Below are positions 61,278 through 64,000 of a stretch of 64,000 bases of DNA, one piece after another (position 1 is the first letter of the stretch; each line of letters starts with the position of its first letter). The notes beneath the pieces were generated by a model. It ran no database searches. It saw only the letters and a list, made by a program, of their open reading frames with translations, and was not told the origin of the DNA. The stretch comes from Himantopus leucocephalus. Taxonomy: Eukaryota; Chordata; Aves; Charadriiformes; Recurvirostridae. Location: contig RSEF01000004.1 of the NCBI GenBank assembly GCA_003993805.1, positions 76,968,533 through 77,032,532 of the forward strand, given 5' to 3'. Both the position numbers and the translations under genes were made by a program.

Positions 61278-62076
61278 AATCATAGAATCACAGAATGGTT
61301 TGGGTTGGAAGGGACCTTCAAAGATCATCCAGTCAAACCCCCCTGCTATGGGCAGGGACAGATTTCACTACATCAGGTTACTCAAAGCCCCACCCAACCT
61401 GGCCTTGAACACATACAACAAAGGGGCATCCACAACTTCTCCGAGAAACATGTTCCAGTGTCTCACCACCCTCATCGTAAAAAATTTCTTCCTTACATGC
61501 AATCTAAATCTACCCTCCTTTAGTTGAAAACTGTTGCCCCTTGTCCTGTCACTACAGGCCCTGGTAAAAAGTCTCTCTCCATCTTTCTTATAGGCCCTCT
61601 TTAAGGTTTGAAATGTTGCAGTCAGATGTCCCCAGAGCCTTCTCTTCTCCGGGCTGAACAACCTCGACTCTCTCAGCCTGTCCTCATAGGACAGATGTTC
61701 CATTTCTCTGATCGTTTTTATGGCCCTCTTCTGGACCCGCTCCAACAGGTCCATGTCTTTCTTATATGGGGGACCCCAGAGCTGGATGCAGTACTCCAGG
61801 TGGGGTCTCACAAGAATGGAGTAGAGGGGCAGAATCACCTCCCTCGACCTGCTGGCCACGCTTCTTTTCATGCAGCCCAGGATACAGTTGGCTTTCTGGG
61901 CTGCAAGCACACATTGCCGGTTCATGTCCGATTTTTCATCCACCAATACCCCTGAGTCCTACTCTGCAGGGCTGCTGCCAATCCATTCATCCCCCAGTCT
62001 GTATTGATACTGAGGATTGCCCTGACCAAGGTGCAAGACCTTGCATTTGCCTTTATTGAACTTTACATGGGCATTG
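61278..62076 (-). mobile_element. CR1 LINE, minus strand, comparatively well preserved
   Basis: The 3' end is at 61278 (plus-strand AATCATAGAATCACAGAATG, the reverse of a CR1 octamer tail), followed by GGTTTGGGTTGGAAGGGACC. The element extends about 800 bp through the 3' UTR and RT C-terminus to near 62076, where similarity stops in a segment matching [13 protein letters not shown]. It has the fewest disruptions of the CR1 copies in the window, so it is probably one of the youngest. The sequence from 62077 to about 62270, though open in the same frame, does not resemble CR1. Confidence 0.93.
61368..62076 (-). pseudogene. CR1 RT C-terminal relic with one nonsense codon
   Basis: On the minus strand the frame reads [24 protein letters not shown], stop TAG (61959-61961), then [80 protein letters not shown] and [20 protein letters not shown], closing at 61368. 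The stop replaces the lysine codon of the usual EKDLG block by one base (AAG to TAG), and the frame is the same on both sides. About 235 codons are otherwise continuous. The catalytic RT core is absent through 5' truncation. Confidence 0.9.
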
Positions 62077-64000
62077 GGCAGAGTCCTACTACATCCGTAA
62101 ATGGTTTTGCAAGGACTTTGCGAAGACACGTCATGAGACAATTCCTTATACACACTTGCACCAACAATGAACCTGTGAGCATCAACATCAGGCACCTTAA
62201 CTGGTGTTGATTTCTTCCCCCAGAGCCAGTTCTGTTTACCAAAAAGGGCTCCTAAGCACTCATATTCCATGATTATTACAAGAAAATACTGCAGGATTTC
62301 TTACCTCATGAGCAAACTTCACTGCCTTGTATGGAATCATTGTCTCTCTCCTTCTGTAGTTGTCCTTCTTGCCCTCCATGCCAGATCATTCCTTGGTCAC
62401 AAATTACTGCTTCTGAGCAGTTACAATGTGAATTTTCTCTTCAATTCCTGAGAATACATACAGCTACCCTGAAAACACATGAAACTATTTCTTAACTAGG
62501 TCATTCCTAAAAGAATTAAACGTAACATTAAAAACACTTTCACACACATATTAAAAAAAAACAAAACAAAACAAAACAAAAAAAACACAACCAAAAACCC
62601 CAAAACAAACCAAAACAAAACCCCCAAACCAGTGCTATTCAAAAAAAAGTTTTTTGTTGTTTTGGGGGGAAACACTAATTTACATAAATATACAATTGCT
62701 AGTTTTCTCTGGAACTCTAAACAGTAGAACTTTAAATTGTCTGGTTTAATCTCAAGTTTTCCTTCAAAACTGAGCTCAAAATGAAAAACCATTTTCCACA
62801 TCTTGGGTTTTTTTTTGTTTTTTTTTTATTTAAGAATTTTTTCTTCCTGTTTTGATAAAAATGAGACTTTTTAATATCTGTCCATGAAAAGTTATAGAAG
62901 AGAGAATGTTGAAACTCTGTATTTCACATTTTAAATATAAAACATAATCAGGTGAGACAGCACATAGGTAACTGGTACAACTTAGTAGACCAATCTGTAG
63001 TTGGTGAGGTCTTACATAGCCTTCAAAATGGGTACATTTGAAGAAGACTCGTCAGAATAAAAGACAAATGGCAATGAAGAATTGATTAGAAAGATAAGTT
63101 TATCCCCCTAAAATAATTTTCTAAAAATAAGATGTCCCCTAAAGTCTATGGTAAAAGGAGGGAAACACATTTCCAGAATATGATTCATCTAATAGTTTTA
63201 GATATCTGTTTCAGATTAACATAAATCACTTTTATAAATTTCAATTTCTCTGTATTGATTACAAGGGAAATCTTTGCTGACTAGCTCGGTCTTCAATGTT
63301 TATTATTTCAAGCTCAAACTCAGTTCTAAATCATCAGTCTGAGACTTGAACAGAGGAGTCCCAGTCTAGTGGGTACCCTAACATTTGATTATTCAGTGGT
63401 AACCTTTCTTTTTCACATGCCATTTCACCGTAGAGCTGAGAAAAATCTAGCTGGTGTGATCGCTGTGATCAATACATTCTCATGAAGATTTAAGCACATT
63501 GATGCTTACTGAAAAATTCCTCGTCTGTTCTAACCACAGTCCCCATTATTAACTGCTGCATGAAAAGTGGAAGCTCAGTTCACTCAGCTAATCCTCTGAA
63601 CCTGTGTTCTCAGCCAACTTTTCATTTTTTTAATTAATTCAAACTCTCTTAGGCTTGGAGAAGAACTCACGATATGTACCTAATACGAAGCATGTTTCTG
63701 TACAAAAACATAAAGCCATGGAGCTCTTCTTTTTCTTTGATGTACCAGGAGAGAGATTCCTAATTTTTTCTCATCTGTGACAAGATTTAATGAGTAGGAT
63801 TAGAAAATAACGAATCAATAATTCAGTTAGAACAAAAAAAATCATTGTTTATTTCTTCTTCATTCTGACTTCATCTCTTCAAAATAGTTCCTGTTATAAC
63901 ACTCAGACTGACCAATGTGGAGCAGGGTAGTTCAGCACCTTCTGCACGATATGCTAAGAAAATAAGTAGACATATGTCACTGTAACCTGTTGTGGGGTAT
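62077..64000. other. Unassigned DNA with an A/C-rich low-complexity tract
   Basis: 62077-62270 is of balanced composition but unrecognised. 62551-62633 is an A-rich tract with repeated CAAAA units and CCCC interruptions, followed by T-rich and G-run sequence. No gene is seen to the end of the window. Confidence 0.5.
62551..62633. repeat. (CAAAA)n and A/C-rich simple repeat
   Basis: Starts with an A-run, then four CAAAA units, another A-run, and mixed ACCAAAAACCCC and CAAAACCCCC words. Typical low-complexity sequence; no coding meaning, although it lies in a 101-codon minus frame rich in Phe and Val. Confidence 0.85.

Overview
The window looks like AT-rich intergenic or intronic DNA from a bird. 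I find no convincing host protein-coding gene, no rRNA or tRNA, no CRISPR array and no bacterial-type operon. The avian call rests on the repeats. There are about eleven fragments of CR1 LINEs, recognised by reverse-transcriptase and ORF1 relics and by 3' ends carrying the CR1 ATTCTATG octamer signature. There are also solo LTRs of endogenous retroviruses of the 5-bp-target-site (ERVL-like) kind that are common in bird genomes. All long reading frames that can be explained are decayed transposon protein fragments; the other short frames look like chance openings.

Layout. 1-8320: mostly unique AT-rich DNA with a 109-bp duplication around a single N (1292-1511) and an ancient CR1 scrap (about 2430-2565). 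8321-9211: a 5'-truncated CR1. 10166-12472: a CR1-rich cluster holding an RT relic, then an ORF1 relic (coiled coil plus SGNH-esterase-like domain) running into an endonuclease scrap at a 100-N gap, then an oppositely oriented RT scrap. 13095-14481: a minus-strand CR1 split by an 806-bp solo LTR with a perfect GATGG target-site duplication. 16306-16567: a short CR1 3' end. 17577-18020: a GC-rich LTR-like block. 21753-22300: an old plus-strand solo LTR. 22301-34560: largely unique. 34561-34660: a CR1 tail. 35035-35350: a second duplication around a single N. 40413-41380: a strongly decayed tandem array of about four units of about 245 bp. 42838-43140 and 53345-53640: two isolated GC-rich islands. 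46790-47960: a TG/GC-rich repeat split by a CR1. About 48690-49010: an ancient minus-strand CR1 RT relic. 53870-54833: an old CR1. 57930-58526 and 60475-61070: two solo LTRs of one family in the same orientation, the second with a perfect AATAT duplication. 61278-62076: a relatively young minus-strand CR1. The rest is unique or low-complexity DNA.

No genes act together here. What the window shows is insertion history (nesting, decay of LTR promoter signals, truncation of LINEs) plus assembly scars: two probable false duplications, three multi-N gaps and several single Ns. The most unusual item is the cryptic 245-bp-period array at 40413-41380, which I cannot assign to a named family with certainty.
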